64,000 nucleotides of DNA, from assembly GCF_007971225.1 (NCBI RefSeq), contig NZ_CP042435.1, forward strand, positions 2,297,501-2,361,500, written 5' to 3'. Below are positions 27,772 through 37,420 of the stretch, in pieces (positions within the stretch are counted from its first letter, which is position 1; the number at the start of each line of letters is the position of its first letter). The DNA comes from Panacibacter ginsenosidivorans (GTDB lineage Bacteria; Bacteroidota; Bacteroidia; Chitinophagales; Chitinophagaceae). The notes under the pieces were generated by a model. That model searched no databases. It had not been told where the DNA came from and saw only the letters and a program-made list of their open reading frames with translations. The translations under genes were made by a program, and so were the position numbers.

Positions 27772-27871
27772 CAAAGTTAGCTTTGATATCCAAACGGTTT
27801 TTCTGTAAGTGGAATATCTTTTTAACCATGTTGCAAATTATACTCGTTGCCCTGCTGACATACAATAAAAA

Positions 27872-27932
27872 GTACAAGCGTGCGACGCAACAGTTGATGC
27901 TATAAAAAACAAAAGCCCGGAACAAAATTTTC
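27872..27932 (-). repeat. Interspersed repeat unit, minus orientation
   Basis: Core at 27872-27891 (GTACAAGCGTGCGACGCAAC, one change), tip AAAGCCCGGAACAAAATTTT. It lies about 150 nt upstream of the barrel receptor gene. Confidence 0.82.
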
Positions 27933-28079
27933 TTTTGCTCATAACAAATAAATGCGCAAAACATTTTAAGCAAGCATTGCAACCATTCATAACAACATTT
28001 ACACCGTTGATACATAAACAGCATAAACCTGCTGTAATGTTGAAGCAACTTTGCGCACCAATAGAAAAACACTTTTGTT

Positions 28080-30524
28080 ATGAATAAATTTTTATCCCTC
28101 TTCGCTGCCTTTTTTCTGATGGCCTTTACAACAATGGCGCAGCAGGTATCAGGTGTTGTGAAAGATGTAGACGGGAAAGCCGTTGCTAACGCTACTGTAT
28201 CGCTGCATAATGCAAAAGATACTGCTGTAATTAAATTAGGTGTTACCGACAAAGATGGTAACTATAAATTCGTGGCTATAAACAAAGGCACTTATATGGT
28301 AAGTGCATCTTTTGTTGGTTATACTGCAAAATATTCTGCTGCATTTGAGGTAAATGGTGATGTGAACGTTCCTTCATTTGCATTGGAAAAAGCTGCTGCA
28401 GAATTGAAAGGTGTAACAGTTGTTGCAAAAAAACCAATGATAGAAGTAAAAGCAGATAAAACTATTGTAAATGTAGAGAACAGCATTAATGCTGTGGGTA
28501 ATGATGCATTGGAATTACTGCGCAAATCTCCGGGTGTTGTTGTTGATAAAGATGATAATATCAGCCTCAGCGGAAAAAATGGTGTGCAGGTGTACATTGA
28601 TGGCAAACCTTCACCGCTCAGCGGAACAGATTTGAGTAATTTTTTAAAATCAATGCAGTCTTCCCAGATTGAGGCTATTGAACTTATTACAAATCCGTCT
28701 GCAAAATATGAAGCAGCAGGTAATGCAGGTATCATTAACATTAAGCTAAAGAAAAATAAATCTTACGGCACCAACGGTTCTGTAAATGCAGGTTACAATA
28801 TTGGCACCTATCCAAAATACAACGCAGGTATTTCATTGAACAACCGCAACAAGCGTTTGAATTTGTTTGGTAATTACAATTACAATAAGAACCACAATGA
28901 AAATTACATGAACCTGTATCGCATACAGTTGGATACATTGTTCGATCAACATGCTACCATGACGTTCCGCAACAACAGCCACAACTTTAAAGCCGGTGCG
29001 GATTATTATATCAACAGCAAGAATACCGTTGGTGTAATGGTAAATGGTAACCTTACTGATTTTACATTGGGCAACGACAGCCGTACAGATATTTCTTATC
29101 AGCCAACCAAGCTGGCGGATCGTTTACTGATCGCCAACAATAAAACAACCAGTAGCCGCGACAATGTAAATTTCAATGCAAACTTTCGTCGCGCTGATAC
29201 ATCTGGTCATGAATTGAATGTTGATGCGGATTACAGTTTATACAGGCTTAAGAGTGATCAGTATCAGCCCAACTACACGTATGATGCTACAGGTGAAAAT
29301 CTTCTGCAACGCGAAGTGTACAATATGCTGGCACCCACAAATATTGATATCTATTCAGCAAAAGCTGATTATGAACAAAACTTTAAGAAAGGCCGTTTAG
29401 GTATTGGTGGAAAAACTTCTTATGTAAAAAGCGACAATAATTTCGACCGTTATATTGTAGAAGAAACTGATAAAATAAAAGACCGCAACAACAATTTTCT
29501 ATATAAAGAAAACATCAATGCATTGTACGTAAATTATAACAGGCAGTTTAAAGGCTTTATGATACAGGCTGGTGTGCGTATGGAAAACACTAATATAAAG
29601 GGAGCCTCAAAAGGTGTTTCACTGGTTGATGGAGAAAATGTATCCTTCGATTCTACGTTCGACAGAAATTATACAGACTTCTTTCCTAGTGCAGCATTTA
29701 CACTGAACAAGAACCCGATGAACCAGTGGAGTTTCAGTTACAGCAGGAGAATTGACAGGCCCGCATACCAGGATCTTAATCCATTTGAATTCCGTTTGGA
29801 TAAGTACACGTTCCAGCAGGGCAATACACAATTACGTCCGCAGTACACCAATAGTTTCTCTGTTACCAATACATTCAAATACAAACTGAATACTACACTT
29901 AGTTACAGCCATGTAAACGATGTATTCTCGCAGATCGTTGATACTGCTGACCTTTCCGCCGCTTTCATCACAAAGAAAAATCTTGCCACACAAGACATTG
30001 TGAACCTGAATATCAGTATGCCGTTCCAGTATAAATTTTACAGTGTCTTTGCAAACATAAATACTTACTATTCCAAATACAAGGCAGACTTTGGTGAAGG
30101 CCGTGGCGTAAATCTTGATGTGTTCGCAACAAATGTGTATATGCAGAACACTTTTAAAGTAGCAAAGAAAACTACATTGGAGTTGTCAGGATTTTACACT
30201 TCGCCGTCCATATGGCAGGGCACCTTTAAGAGCAAGGCAATGGGTGGTGTAGATGTTGGTGTGCAACAATCTGTTTTAAAAGGAAAAGGAAATATTAAAG
30301 CAACTGTTACAGATATATTCCAAACCATGCATTGGGCCGGCACCAGCGATTTTGCAGGGCAATATTTAAAAACAAGCGGTGGATGGGAAAGCCGCCAGTT
30401 CCGTTTGAATTTCACTTATCGTTTTGGTAGTTCACAAATAAAAGCGGCACGTCAACGTAAGACTGCTGCAGAAGATGAGAGCAAACGTGTAGGTGGTCAG
30501 GGTGGTGGCATAGGCGGAAATTAA
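28080..30524 (+). CDS. Outer-membrane beta-barrel receptor (TonB-dependent-like, OMP_b-brl family)
   Basis: 814 residues. The signal peptide (to about 21, TMAQQ) is followed by a carboxypeptidase-regulatory-like domain (VSGVVKDVDGKAVANATVSL, 23-42, to about 105). A plug-like region carries VYIDGKPSPLSGTDLSNFL near 172-190 and IEAIELITNPSAKYEAAGN near 197-215. The rest is a large beta-barrel ending in LNFTYRFGSS. A glycine-rich tail (GGQGGGIGGN) closes the protein. This is the outer_membrane_beta-barrel group rather than SusC: no SusD partner follows and the plug is short. The ligand is unknown. The gene stands alone. Confidence 0.88.
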   Translation: MNKFLSLFAAFFLMAFTTMAQQVSGVVKDVDGKAVANATVSLHNAKDTAVIKLGVTDKDGNYKFVAINKGTYMVSASFVGYTAKYSAAFEVNGDVNVPSFALEKAAAELKGVTVVAKKPMIEVKADKTIVNVENSINAVGNDALELLRKSPGVVVDKDDNISLSGKNGVQVYIDGKPSPLSGTDLSNFLKSMQSSQIEAIELITNPSAKYEAAGNAGIINIKLKKNKSYGTNGSVNAGYNIGTYPKYNAGISLNNRNKRLNLFGNYNYNKNHNENYMNLYRIQLDTLFDQHATMTFRNNSHNFKAGADYYINSKNTVGVMVNGNLTDFTLGNDSRTDISYQPTKLADRLLIANNKTTSSRDNVNFNANFRRADTSGHELNVDADYSLYRLKSDQYQPNYTYDATGENLLQREVYNMLAPTNIDIYSAKADYEQNFKKGRLGIGGKTSYVKSDNNFDRYIVEETDKIKDRNNNFLYKENINALYVNYNRQFKGFMIQAGVRMENTNIKGASKGVSLVDGENVSFDSTFDRNYTDFFPSAAFTLNKNPMNQWSFSYSRRIDRPAYQDLNPFEFRLDKYTFQQGNTQLRPQYTNSFSVTNTFKYKLNTTLSYSHVNDVFSQIVDTADLSAAFITKKNLATQDIVNLNISMPFQYKFYSVFANINTYYSKYKADFGEGRGVNLDVFATNVYMQNTFKVAKKTTLELSGFYTSPSIWQGTFKSKAMGGVDVGVQQSVLKGKGNIKATVTDIFQTMHWAGTSDFAGQYLKTSGGWESRQFRLNFTYRFGSSQIKAARQRKTAAEDESKRVGGQGGGIGGN

Positions 30525-30558
30525 TTCAATTATACAAGTTGGTTTTGGTGATGAATAC

Positions 30559-30589
30559 GGCCCGCGGAATTCTCTGCGGGCCCTTTTTT
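30559..30589 (+). terminator. Terminator of the barrel receptor gene
   Basis: GGCCCGC pairs with GCGGGCC, then C and a six-T tract, 35 nt past the stop. Confidence 0.85.
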
Positions 30590-30599
30590 ATTTCAAATA

Positions 30600-30659
30600 T
30601 TTTTTTTGAGTCCGGCTGCAGTAATACCATGATGCTTTTCTTGCGTCGCACACTTATAC
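30600..30659 (+). repeat. Interspersed repeat unit, plus orientation
   Basis: Core at 30640-30659 (CTTGCGTCGCACACTTATAC, A/C variant), tip TTTTTTTTGAGTCCGGC. It follows the receptor terminator by about 10 nt. Confidence 0.82.
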
Positions 30660-30704
30660 AACAACAAATAGTTGAACAGTAAAACTCATTATTAAATCAA
30701 TACT

Positions 30705-31883
30705 TTATTTATTTGAAGACGTAAATTTTACCATCGCTAAAAAATAAATAGTAACGCCAATTGTAGCAACACCTGTAAGCATAAAGGTTGCAGGTGCTCC
30801 AAACTCAAACCATATAAAACCGGCAAGAGAGCTTGCCAGCATGGTGCAGATGCTTTGAAAACCTGAATAGGTACCAATTGCAGTTGCTGTATCCTCCTTA
30901 CTGCTGATGTTACTGATCCACGCTTTTGAAATTCCTTCTGTAGCTGCTGCATACATACCATACAACAGGAACAATACAAAGAACAGGTAAGTATTATTGT
31001 TTGCTGCCATTCCAAAATATACTGCTGCAAATAAGAACAAACCGATGATGAACATTTTCTTCAAACCTATCTTATCAGCAATTGCACCAAGCGGAAAAGC
31101 AGACAAAGCATATACAAGGTTGTAAAAAATATAAATACCAATTACCATGGTATCACTAAGACCAGATTGCTTTACTTTAAGCAGCAGGAAAACATCAGAA
31201 CTGTTGAACAAAGTAAAGATCAAAAGGCCAATTACAAGTTTGCGATATACTGCAGGGCTTTGCTTCCAATAATGCAGAAATGAAAAAAAGGAGGTTGCCT
31301 TTTTTTTCTGTTCAATTGATTTTCTTCTCTCTTTCAAAAAGAACGAAGCTGCTATGGAAAGAAGGCCAGGGATAAAAGCGATATAAAATAATGTTTTGTA
31401 ATGCTGCGGGTAATAATATAAATAAAGCAACGCGAAAGCCGGTCCTAAAACAGCGCCAAATGTATCCATTGACCGATGAAAGCCAAAAATTTTTCCTTTG
31501 GTTGATGGTGTTGCTTCATCAGATAATATAGCATCTCTTGCACCTGTTCGTATGCCTTTTCCCAAACGGTCAATAGTTCGTGCAAAGAATATCCAAAGCG
31601 GGTAAATAAAAAATGCCATCATGGGTTTTGACAAAGCACTTAATGTATAACCTACCTGTACGAATGGAACTCTTTTACCTGAATTATCAGAGAGCTTACC
31701 AAAATATCCTTTACTTAGTCCTGCCATTGCTTCTGCAACACCTTCCAGCACTCCTATCAGTACAATTGAAAAGCCGATCGTCTTTAAATAAATGGGCATT
31801 ACAGGATAAAGCATTTCGCTTGCAGTATCTGTAAACAAACTAATGAGTGATAAGACCCAAACCGTTCTTGTAATGTATTTCAA
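30705..31883 (-). CDS. MFS transporter
   Basis: 392 residues with 12 predicted membrane segments. The first helix region LISLFTDTASEMLYPVMPIYL and the loop AMAGLSKGYFGKLSDNSGKR (a motif-A-like sequence) place it in the major facilitator superfamily. FFARTIDRLGKGIRTGARDAIL lies near 90, and a second-half loop GAIADKIGLKKMF mirrors motif A. The subgroup resembles uncharacterised MFS proteins often annotated as YfkF/multidrug-type. The start is a TTG at 31883; an in-frame stop lies just upstream and the next ATG would remove most of helix 1. The substrate is unknown. Confidence 0.87.
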   Translation of the reverse strand: MKYITRTVWVLSLISLFTDTASEMLYPVMPIYLKTIGFSIVLIGVLEGVAEAMAGLSKGYFGKLSDNSGKRVPFVQVGYTLSALSKPMMAFFIYPLWIFFARTIDRLGKGIRTGARDAILSDEATPSTKGKIFGFHRSMDTFGAVLGPAFALLYLYYYPQHYKTLFYIAFIPGLLSIAASFFLKERRKSIEQKKKATSFFSFLHYWKQSPAVYRKLVIGLLIFTLFNSSDVFLLLKVKQSGLSDTMVIGIYIFYNLVYALSAFPLGAIADKIGLKKMFIIGLFLFAAVYFGMAANNNTYLFFVLFLLYGMYAAATEGISKAWISNISSKEDTATAIGTYSGFQSICTMLASSLAGFIWFEFGAPATFMLTGVATIGVTIYFLAMVKFTSSNK

Positions 31884-31938
31884 AGCTGAAAGGTTTTAAT
31901 TAATGAAAAGATCATTGTTCAATCTATAATTCAACCGA

Positions 31939-32003
31939 TGAACGTAATGCGACGCAACGAAGTTTAACCAGGGCTATACAGCCTGTATCAAAAGCAAAAA
32001 AAA
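31939..32003 (-). repeat. Interspersed repeat unit, minus orientation
   Basis: Core at 31939-31958 (the inner end is diverged; TGCGACGCAAC intact), followed by GAAGTTTAACCAGGGC and a terminal A-tract. It lies 74 nt downstream of the phosphoesterase stop. Confidence 0.7.
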
Positions 32004-32076
32004 ACAGCAATAACAACGTTAAAATTCAGGAATACTTTAAACTGATTTTCAACATTTTTACATTCACAAATTTGCG

Positions 32077-33189
32077 TTACGCCATAAAAGGTAAAAGCTC
32101 ATATAGTGAAGTTTCTTCTGCAACAATTCTTTCGGGCACTCCATCTTTGTAACTCCATTTTATCAAACGAATAAACCCTTTATCTAGTTCGATGCCGGTA
32201 ATAGTGCCATCATCAAAACAACAGCAACCGGAATTAAAATAAGAAGGGTTCATGTTGCGGAAAGAATTGTTTACAAAATCATACTCTCTTCTTCTGCGCG
32301 GAATTTCCGCTTCTATTTTATCTATTGCAGCAGCATCATTTTTTTCTTTTGCATCTTCCAGGGCCAGGTATAATCTTTCCAGGTGAGTGAGTGATTTAAA
32401 AACCGGTTGGTGTGTATGCCCGGTTATTAATATACAATAAGGTTTTTCATATACCCAGTCATACATCATTTTATTGTGCAGCGATTTTAAATTATCATTT
32501 GCAGATGTGCTGTTTATGTTTATTTCAAGGAAAGACTGCAACGGGCCCCATATATAACTCACAAACCATTTGCTAAACGCATTACCATCACTTTGTACAT
32601 CTCCCTGGTGGCCATGTGTGCAGAATACATCCACGTATTTTGTAGGCAGTTGCACACGTAATACAATACCTTCAAACATTTTCAATTCCCTGCCATACAT
32701 TTTCTTTATGTATAACTGCGCTGTAAAAGGATCGTTCTTCCAGAACAGATCATGGTTGCCGATGATCTTGCAGTATGCATCACGATCAGCAAATAGCTTC
32801 TCTTTGGCAAACACTTCTTTATTATGTTTCAGCACAGAGAAAATAGTGTTTTCCCATAACTCTTCTCCATCTCCAAGATTTACATAAAAAAAATTTTGTT
32901 CGTTATAATAATCCAAAGCAGCTAAATAATTTTTTTCAGCAAACCTGAAATCATCTGAACCATCTCTTGCGCCTTTATGATGATCGGAGAAAATGATTAT
33001 TGATTGTTCTCTTGGATCGAAGCTGAACATGCTGCCGCTTTTTTTATCCGGCTGGTCAAGCGACTCGTTGTACAATTTTGTTAGTGAAGCAAAAACATTT
33101 TCTCTTTTAGGTGCGGAAGAAAACCTGTTGACAATAAATAGAACAGGTTTGGTGAGCAGGAACTTAAGAGAACGCCTGATGAAATTCAT
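32077..33189 (-). CDS. Calcineurin-like metallophosphoesterase
   Basis: 370 residues. The metal-binding motifs of the family are all present in order: IIIFSDHHKGARDG (about 67-80), NLGDGEELWE (near 105), IIGNHDLFW (near 142), FCTHGHQGD (near 193) and ITGHTHQPVF (near 256). These coordinate two metals for phosphoester hydrolysis. No signal peptide or membrane anchor is obvious; the protein may be cytosolic. The family includes UDP-diacylglucosamine hydrolase-like and nucleotide-phosphatase-like enzymes, and the substrate cannot be told from the sequence. It is separated from its neighbours by short intergenic gaps. Confidence 0.88.
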   Translation of the reverse strand: MNFIRRSLKFLLTKPVLFIVNRFSSAPKRENVFASLTKLYNESLDQPDKKSGSMFSFDPREQSIIIFSDHHKGARDGSDDFRFAEKNYLAALDYYNEQNFFYVNLGDGEELWENTIFSVLKHNKEVFAKEKLFADRDAYCKIIGNHDLFWKNDPFTAQLYIKKMYGRELKMFEGIVLRVQLPTKYVDVFCTHGHQGDVQSDGNAFSKWFVSYIWGPLQSFLEININSTSANDNLKSLHNKMMYDWVYEKPYCILITGHTHQPVFKSLTHLERLYLALEDAKEKNDAAAIDKIEAEIPRRRREYDFVNNSFRNMNPSYFNSGCCCFDDGTITGIELDKGFIRLIKWSYKDGVPERIVAEETSLYELLPFMA

Positions 33190-33318
33190 ACAAGGAAGTT
33201 ACCACAGGGATGATAAGGCTCAAAGAAAATTTTACAAGAGAGCGTTATATCACTGAGGCAGGAAGGCGCAAAAAAAAATAAATTGTCAATTCAGTTATCT
33301 CTGCATCAGCGGTAAATA

Positions 33319-34191
33319 TTAATACACTTCCACACTCCATGTTCTTTCAAAAGTGCCTCCTGCATTCAATTGATTAATGCCTTCTTTCTCTTCCAGTTTA
33401 CCGCTTGCATTTACATTGTCTGCAATACCGCACCAGGGTTCTATGCAAACGAAGTCAGCATTTTTTGCTGCCCATATACCGAGGTAAGGAAACCCATTAA
33501 TATGTACTTTTATACCATGCGTGCTTTTATTGCTGCGAATGAAAACATATTTGGAAAGCAGTCTCTTAAATACCAGTGCATCATCATAAAACAACTCTTT
33601 GATCAGCGGAAGTTTATCGGAAATTTTTACCAAAGGTTTAGCGTGATCTTCTATTAATCCATCTGCAGAAAGTGGCCATTTGTCCAAAGCTTCTGACCTG
33701 CTGAACTGCAGAAAGTAATCATCGTAAGAAGTTTCTTCTGTAAACGGCACTTTAAATGCGGGGTGACCACCAACAGAAAAATACATTTTTTCTTTTCCTG
33801 TATTCTGTACTATGTATGAAACATTGAGATCATTATTATCCAGCGTATATCTTACAGAGAAAGAAAAATGAAACGGGTACATAGTAAGTGTTGCATCGTT
33901 GCTCAGCAGTGTAAACATGATGCCGTCTTCTTTTTGCCAGCTTACTTCAAATTCCATATCTCTTGCAAAGCCATGCCTGCCCATTTTATACAACTGCCCG
34001 TTGTATTCATAGCTTCCATTTTTTAAACCACCAACTATAGGGAAGAGTACCGGGCTTTTCTTACCCCAGAAAGCCGGATCGCCACTCCACATAAATTCCA
34101 TAGCAAAGTTCTTATGGGTAAGACTTTGTAGTTCTGCACCTTTAGAGTCGATGACAACTTTTACTAACTGATTTTCTATAGTGTACTGCAT
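33319..34191 (-). CDS. Aldose 1-epimerase family (galactose-mutarotase-like) protein
   Basis: 290 residues of the YeaD/LacX-type branch of the mutarotase fold. Diagnostic segments are the N-terminal KGAELQSLTHK strand, FWGKKSPVLFPIVGGL near 43-58, GRHGFARDMEF near 75 with a conserved His, VGGHPAFKVPF near 150 with the second His, and FVCIEPWCGIADNVNASG near 247 holding the catalytic Glu. These proteins interconvert anomers of sugars or sugar phosphates. No sugar-catabolic operon surrounds it, so the physiological substrate is open. Confidence 0.88.
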   Translation of the reverse strand: MQYTIENQLVKVVIDSKGAELQSLTHKNFAMEFMWSGDPAFWGKKSPVLFPIVGGLKNGSYEYNGQLYKMGRHGFARDMEFEVSWQKEDGIMFTLLSNDATLTMYPFHFSFSVRYTLDNNDLNVSYIVQNTGKEKMYFSVGGHPAFKVPFTEETSYDDYFLQFSRSEALDKWPLSADGLIEDHAKPLVKISDKLPLIKELFYDDALVFKRLLSKYVFIRSNKSTHGIKVHINGFPYLGIWAAKNADFVCIEPWCGIADNVNASGKLEEKEGINQLNAGGTFERTWSVEVY

Positions 34192-34261
34192 AATTGATTA
34201 AGGCGTAGAAACTGTAAATAAATCCAGGTTTTGAAACTGCAGATGCCATAAGTACTACAGA

Positions 34262-34315
34262 TAAAGTGCTTGCGACGCAACAAAGCTGCTATAAAAAACA
34301 TTTGCTGGTATAAAA
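34262..34315 (-). repeat. Interspersed repeat unit, minus orientation
   Basis: Core at 34262-34281 (TTGCGACGCAAC intact, inner end diverged) followed by AAAGCTGCTATAAAAAAC. The outer tip runs up to the pdxA stop codon at 34316. Confidence 0.75.
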
Positions 34316-35413
34316 CTATTCCGCATCTTCTTTTATTACTTCATCCTGTGCATTGGCAACAATCATATTACTCATTTTGCGCAAAGGATTGCGGCGCATT
34401 TCTGCATAACCCAAACGCATGTGCGCAATATCTATTGCTTTATAGGTAGCTTCTATAAAAGAATTATGATCTGCTTTTCCCTTACCCGCAATGTCGAACG
34501 CAGTGCCATGATCGGGGCTTGTTCTTATTGCAGGCAGGCCTGCTGTGTAATTAACACCTTCACCAATGGCCAGGGATTTAAAAGGTATCAAACCCTGGTC
34601 GTGGTACATAGCAAGCACCGCATCGAATTTTTCATAATGGCCCCGGGCAAAAAAAGCGTCGGCACTATAAGGTCCAAACACCAGCATATTCTGTTGTTTC
34701 GCTTCTTTTACGGCAGGTTTTATAATGGTCTCTTCTTCATTACCTATAAGTCCTTCATCACCTGCATGCGGGTTTAACCCAAGCACTGCTATCTTCGGTT
34801 TATCCACGCCAAAATCTTTCTGCAGGCTTGCATGCAATATTTTCAGCTTGCTTAAAATATTTGCTTTGGTTACATATTGTGCAATCTCGCTCACAGGCAC
34901 ATGTTCTGTAAGCAGCGCCACACGCATATTTTCGGCCACCATCAGCATTACCACATCGCTTACTTCAAACACAGCTTTCAGGTAAGGCGTGTGGCCGCTG
35001 TAATTAAATGCTTCTGATTGAATATTTTTTTTATGAATAGGCGCTGTAACCAATGCCTGTATATTTCCTTCTTTTAAAGCCTGCACGCCCTGCTGCAAGG
35101 ATAGCAGTGCATATTTGCCCCCAATATCATTTAACTGGCCGGGTGTTATCTGCACTTCTTCTTCCCAGCAGTTAAACACATTGATCTGTTTTGGATTCAG
35201 CCTCGAAAAATCTTTCACCGCCTGGTACGAAAAATTAATATCGGGTACTACTTTACGGTAAAAATTTATGCTCTTATTACTCGCAAAAATAACCGGCACA
35301 CAAAATTCTGTGATGCGGCCATCAGCAAGGCTTTTAATGATCAGTTCAATACCAATCCCATTCAGGTCACCACAGGTAAAACCCACCACGGGCTTTTGCA
35401 ATTCATGACTCAT
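34316..35413 (-). CDS. pdxA: 4-hydroxythreonine-4-phosphate dehydrogenase
   Basis: 365 residues. It oxidises 4-phosphohydroxy-L-threonine in the DXP-dependent vitamin B6 pathway. The metal-binding His residues sit in SGHTPYLKAVF (near 138), LNPHAGDEGLIGNEEE (near 213) and AMYHDQGLIPFK (near 267). TAPIHKKNI near 119 and AIRTSPDHGTAFDIAGKG near 297 are also characteristic. The C-terminal region RNPLRKMSNMIVANAQDEV is a modest extension. pdxJ and serC are not adjacent. A repeat unit touches the stop codon and another lies upstream. Confidence 0.95.
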   Translation of the reverse strand: MSHELQKPVVGFTCGDLNGIGIELIIKSLADGRITEFCVPVIFASNKSINFYRKVVPDINFSYQAVKDFSRLNPKQINVFNCWEEEVQITPGQLNDIGGKYALLSLQQGVQALKEGNIQALVTAPIHKKNIQSEAFNYSGHTPYLKAVFEVSDVVMLMVAENMRVALLTEHVPVSEIAQYVTKANILSKLKILHASLQKDFGVDKPKIAVLGLNPHAGDEGLIGNEEETIIKPAVKEAKQQNMLVFGPYSADAFFARGHYEKFDAVLAMYHDQGLIPFKSLAIGEGVNYTAGLPAIRTSPDHGTAFDIAGKGKADHNSFIEATYKAIDIAHMRLGYAEMRRNPLRKMSNMIVANAQDEVIKEDAE

Positions 35414-35467
35414 GCAAATAATTTATCCGGTAAAAATAAGGATTATCGTATAAGTATTGATTTATGT

Positions 35468-35524
35468 GTTTTGAGCCCGACAATTGATAAAGTATGAAAC
35501 TTCCGTTGCGTCGCACTCTTGTAC
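35468..35524 (+). repeat. Interspersed repeat unit, plus orientation
   Basis: Exact core at 35505-35524, tip TTTTGAGCCCGAC. It lies between the divergent pdxA and universal-stress genes. Downstream CACGGTCAGGCGCA resembles the CTCGGTCAGACGC that follows the copy at 17.3 kb. Confidence 0.82.
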
Positions 35525-35717
35525 CTGAGGTTATATCCTGAACAGTTCTCACGGTCAGGCGCATACGGGTTAGCCATGCAGGATAAAAGCCGGTAAACTT
35601 TAAACGGCGTAAACTTCAAACTTAGCGGTATCTGTTGTGTAAAAAATAATATCTTCATTCCGATTTTTATAAGACAATTGCGACCGCTATTTTTACACCA
35701 CCAAAAAAAACCAGCAA

Positions 35718-36506
35718 ATGAAAACAGTAATTGTTCCTATTGACTTCTCTGATACGTCTTTAAATGCCGCTGAATATGCAGCCAGGTTCCTTGCAGGCCA
35801 TTATGGTGTTGAAATCATTCTTTACCATTGTTACGATACAGAATTAGGTGAAGAGAACAGCCTTGAAAACCTTGGTAATCTTAAGAACAGGCTTCTGGAG
35901 ATAACCCCTTTAAATATAACCTTGCTGGCAGAAAGAACAGATGAATTTTTAGAAGAACTTGAAAAACTTGCAAGGCACAGGGAAGCAGATCTTGTAATAA
36001 TGGGTATTACCGGCGGACGCTCCAGCAGAGAGCAGCGTTTTATGGGCAGCAATGCATTAAAGCTTGCCGAAAATAAATATATACCGGTATTAATTGTACC
36101 GGAAAACAGTAAATACAAAGGAATGAAAAATGTATTGCTGGCAACAGATCTTAAGAATGTTGTAGGAACCACACCTTCAGCTCCCATTAAAAAGATATTG
36201 AAAGAGTTTAACCTGAATCTGCATGTGATCAATGTAAACGAAGAACATTATATAGAGCTTTCAGAAGAAGCCCGTGCAGAAAGAAACAAACTGGATGAAA
36301 TGTTCAGTGAGTATAACCCTGAGTTTTATTTCCTTCGCCTCTTTGAAATAGAAGATGCCATTAACCAGTTTGCAGAAGATAAAAATATTGACCTTGTTAT
36401 TAATGTACACAGGGAGCATTCACTTTTTAGCAGGCTCTTTAAAAACAGCCATACCAAAAAAATGGCATTTCAAAGCCATGTGCCTTTGCTGGTAGTGCAT
36501 GAGTAA
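35718..36506 (+). CDS. Universal stress protein, tandem UspA domains
   Basis: 262 residues, long enough for two Usp domains. The first begins MKTVIVPIDFSDTSLNAAEYAARFL and carries the ATP-binding pattern GITGGRSSREQRFMGSNA near 97-114, followed by IPVLIVPE. The second begins near 135 with KNVLLATDLKNV but has lost the glycine-rich loop: the corresponding C-terminal part reads INVHREHSLFSRLF. Only the first half is likely to bind nucleotide. Such proteins respond to stress or starvation. No partner gene is adjacent and it ends in a strong terminator. Confidence 0.9.
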   Translation: MKTVIVPIDFSDTSLNAAEYAARFLAGHYGVEIILYHCYDTELGEENSLENLGNLKNRLLEITPLNITLLAERTDEFLEELEKLARHREADLVIMGITGGRSSREQRFMGSNALKLAENKYIPVLIVPENSKYKGMKNVLLATDLKNVVGTTPSAPIKKILKEFNLNLHVINVNEEHYIELSEEARAERNKLDEMFSEYNPEFYFLRLFEIEDAINQFAEDKNIDLVINVHREHSLFSRLFKNSHTKKMAFQSHVPLLVVHE

Positions 36507-36524
36507 AAAAGTTTTAAGTCTTTT

Positions 36525-36561
36525 AAAAGCCCGGTGCAAAAAAATGTGCCGGGCTTTTATT
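36525..36561 (+). terminator. Terminator of the universal stress gene
   Basis: AAAAGCCCGG pairs with CCGGGCTTTT around an A-rich loop, followed by ATTTTAT. Confidence 0.85.
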
Positions 36562-36638
36562 TTATGATAATTTTATTCCCCCTGAATTTTCACTTTTCAC
36601 CTTTCACCATTGACCACTCAGCATTCACCCCAATCAAC

Positions 36639-36646
36639 TATTTTTG
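36639..36646 (+). promoter_or_regulatory. Probable -7 element TATTTTTG of rsmA
   Basis: A perfect TAnnTTTG ending six bases before the ATG at 36653. The alternative TTG start (36644) is the last three bases of the box, which argues for the ATG and for a leaderless or near-leaderless message. Confidence 0.45.
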
Positions 36647-36652
36647 CCCCGC

Positions 36653-37420
36653 ATGCAATACACACTAAAAAAATCACTGGGTCAGCATTTTTTAAAAGAT
36701 GAAAACATTTGCCATAAGATAGTGGATGCATTGCAGCAAACCATTACAAATACTGCTATTCATAATGTTCTGGAAGTCGGGCCAGGGGCAGGTGCCATTA
36801 CAAAATACATTTTACAGATCCCGGGTATTGATTTTAAAGCAGTGGAACTCGATGATGAAAAAGTAGCTTATCTCGAACATACTTATCCGGCAATAAAAGA
36901 CAAGATTATTCACCAGAGTTTTTTAGATGTAGATGCACCTTATGCAGCACCATTTATTGTAGTAGGAAATTTCCCTTACAATATTTCCACGCAGATCGTT
37001 TTTAAAGTATTGGAATGGAAAGAACTCGTGCCCGTAATGATCGGCATGTTCCAGAAAGAAGTGGCGCAACGCATCGCTTCCAAACCTGGCAGCAAAGTAT
37101 ATGGCATCATGAGTGTTTTAACGCAGGCCTTTTATGAAGTGGAATATTTGTTTGATGTGGCACCCGGCTGTTTTAATCCACCGCCAAAAGTAATGAGCGG
37201 CGTAATCAAATTAACAATGAAGAATGAAGCATTAGAGATGAAAAATAAAAGATCATTTTTTGTTCTCGTAAAAGCTGCATTTAACCAGCGCCGCAAAACA
37301 TTACGCAACGCCACCAGAAGTTTATTCTCCGAAGATGTTTTGAAAGATGATATTTTTAATAAGCGTGCAGAACAATTAAGCATTGATGATTTTGCCGCAC
37401 TAACTTTTAAGATGCAATGA
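36653..37420 (+). CDS. rsmA: 16S rRNA (adenine1518/1519-N6)-dimethyltransferase
   Basis: 255 residues from the ATG at 36653. It dimethylates two adjacent adenines near the 3' end of 16S rRNA during 30S assembly. [14 protein letters not shown] opens the protein. [15 protein letters not shown] (near 40) is the SAM-binding motif [13 protein letters not shown] motif II, and [12 protein letters not shown] (near 105) the NxPY catalytic motif IV. The C-terminal helical domain has [15 protein letters not shown]. The stop overlaps the next start as ATGA, so the two genes are translationally coupled. Confidence 0.96.
   Translation: MQYTLKKSLGQHFLKDENICHKIVDALQQTITNTAIHNVLEVGPGAGAITKYILQIPGIDFKAVELDDEKVAYLEHTYPAIKDKIIHQSFLDVDAPYAAPFIVVGNFPYNISTQIVFKVLEWKELVPVMIGMFQKEVAQRIASKPGSKVYGIMSVLTQAFYEVEYLFDVAPGCFNPPPKVMSGVIKLTMKNEALEMKNKRSFFVLVKAAFNQRRKTLRNATRSLFSEDVLKDDIFNKRAEQLSIDDFAALTFKMQ

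Noticed and set aside
36644-36652. TTG start for rsmA at 36644
   Set aside because: The TTG forms the end of the TATTTTTG box; the ATG at 36653 gives the canonical N-terminus.
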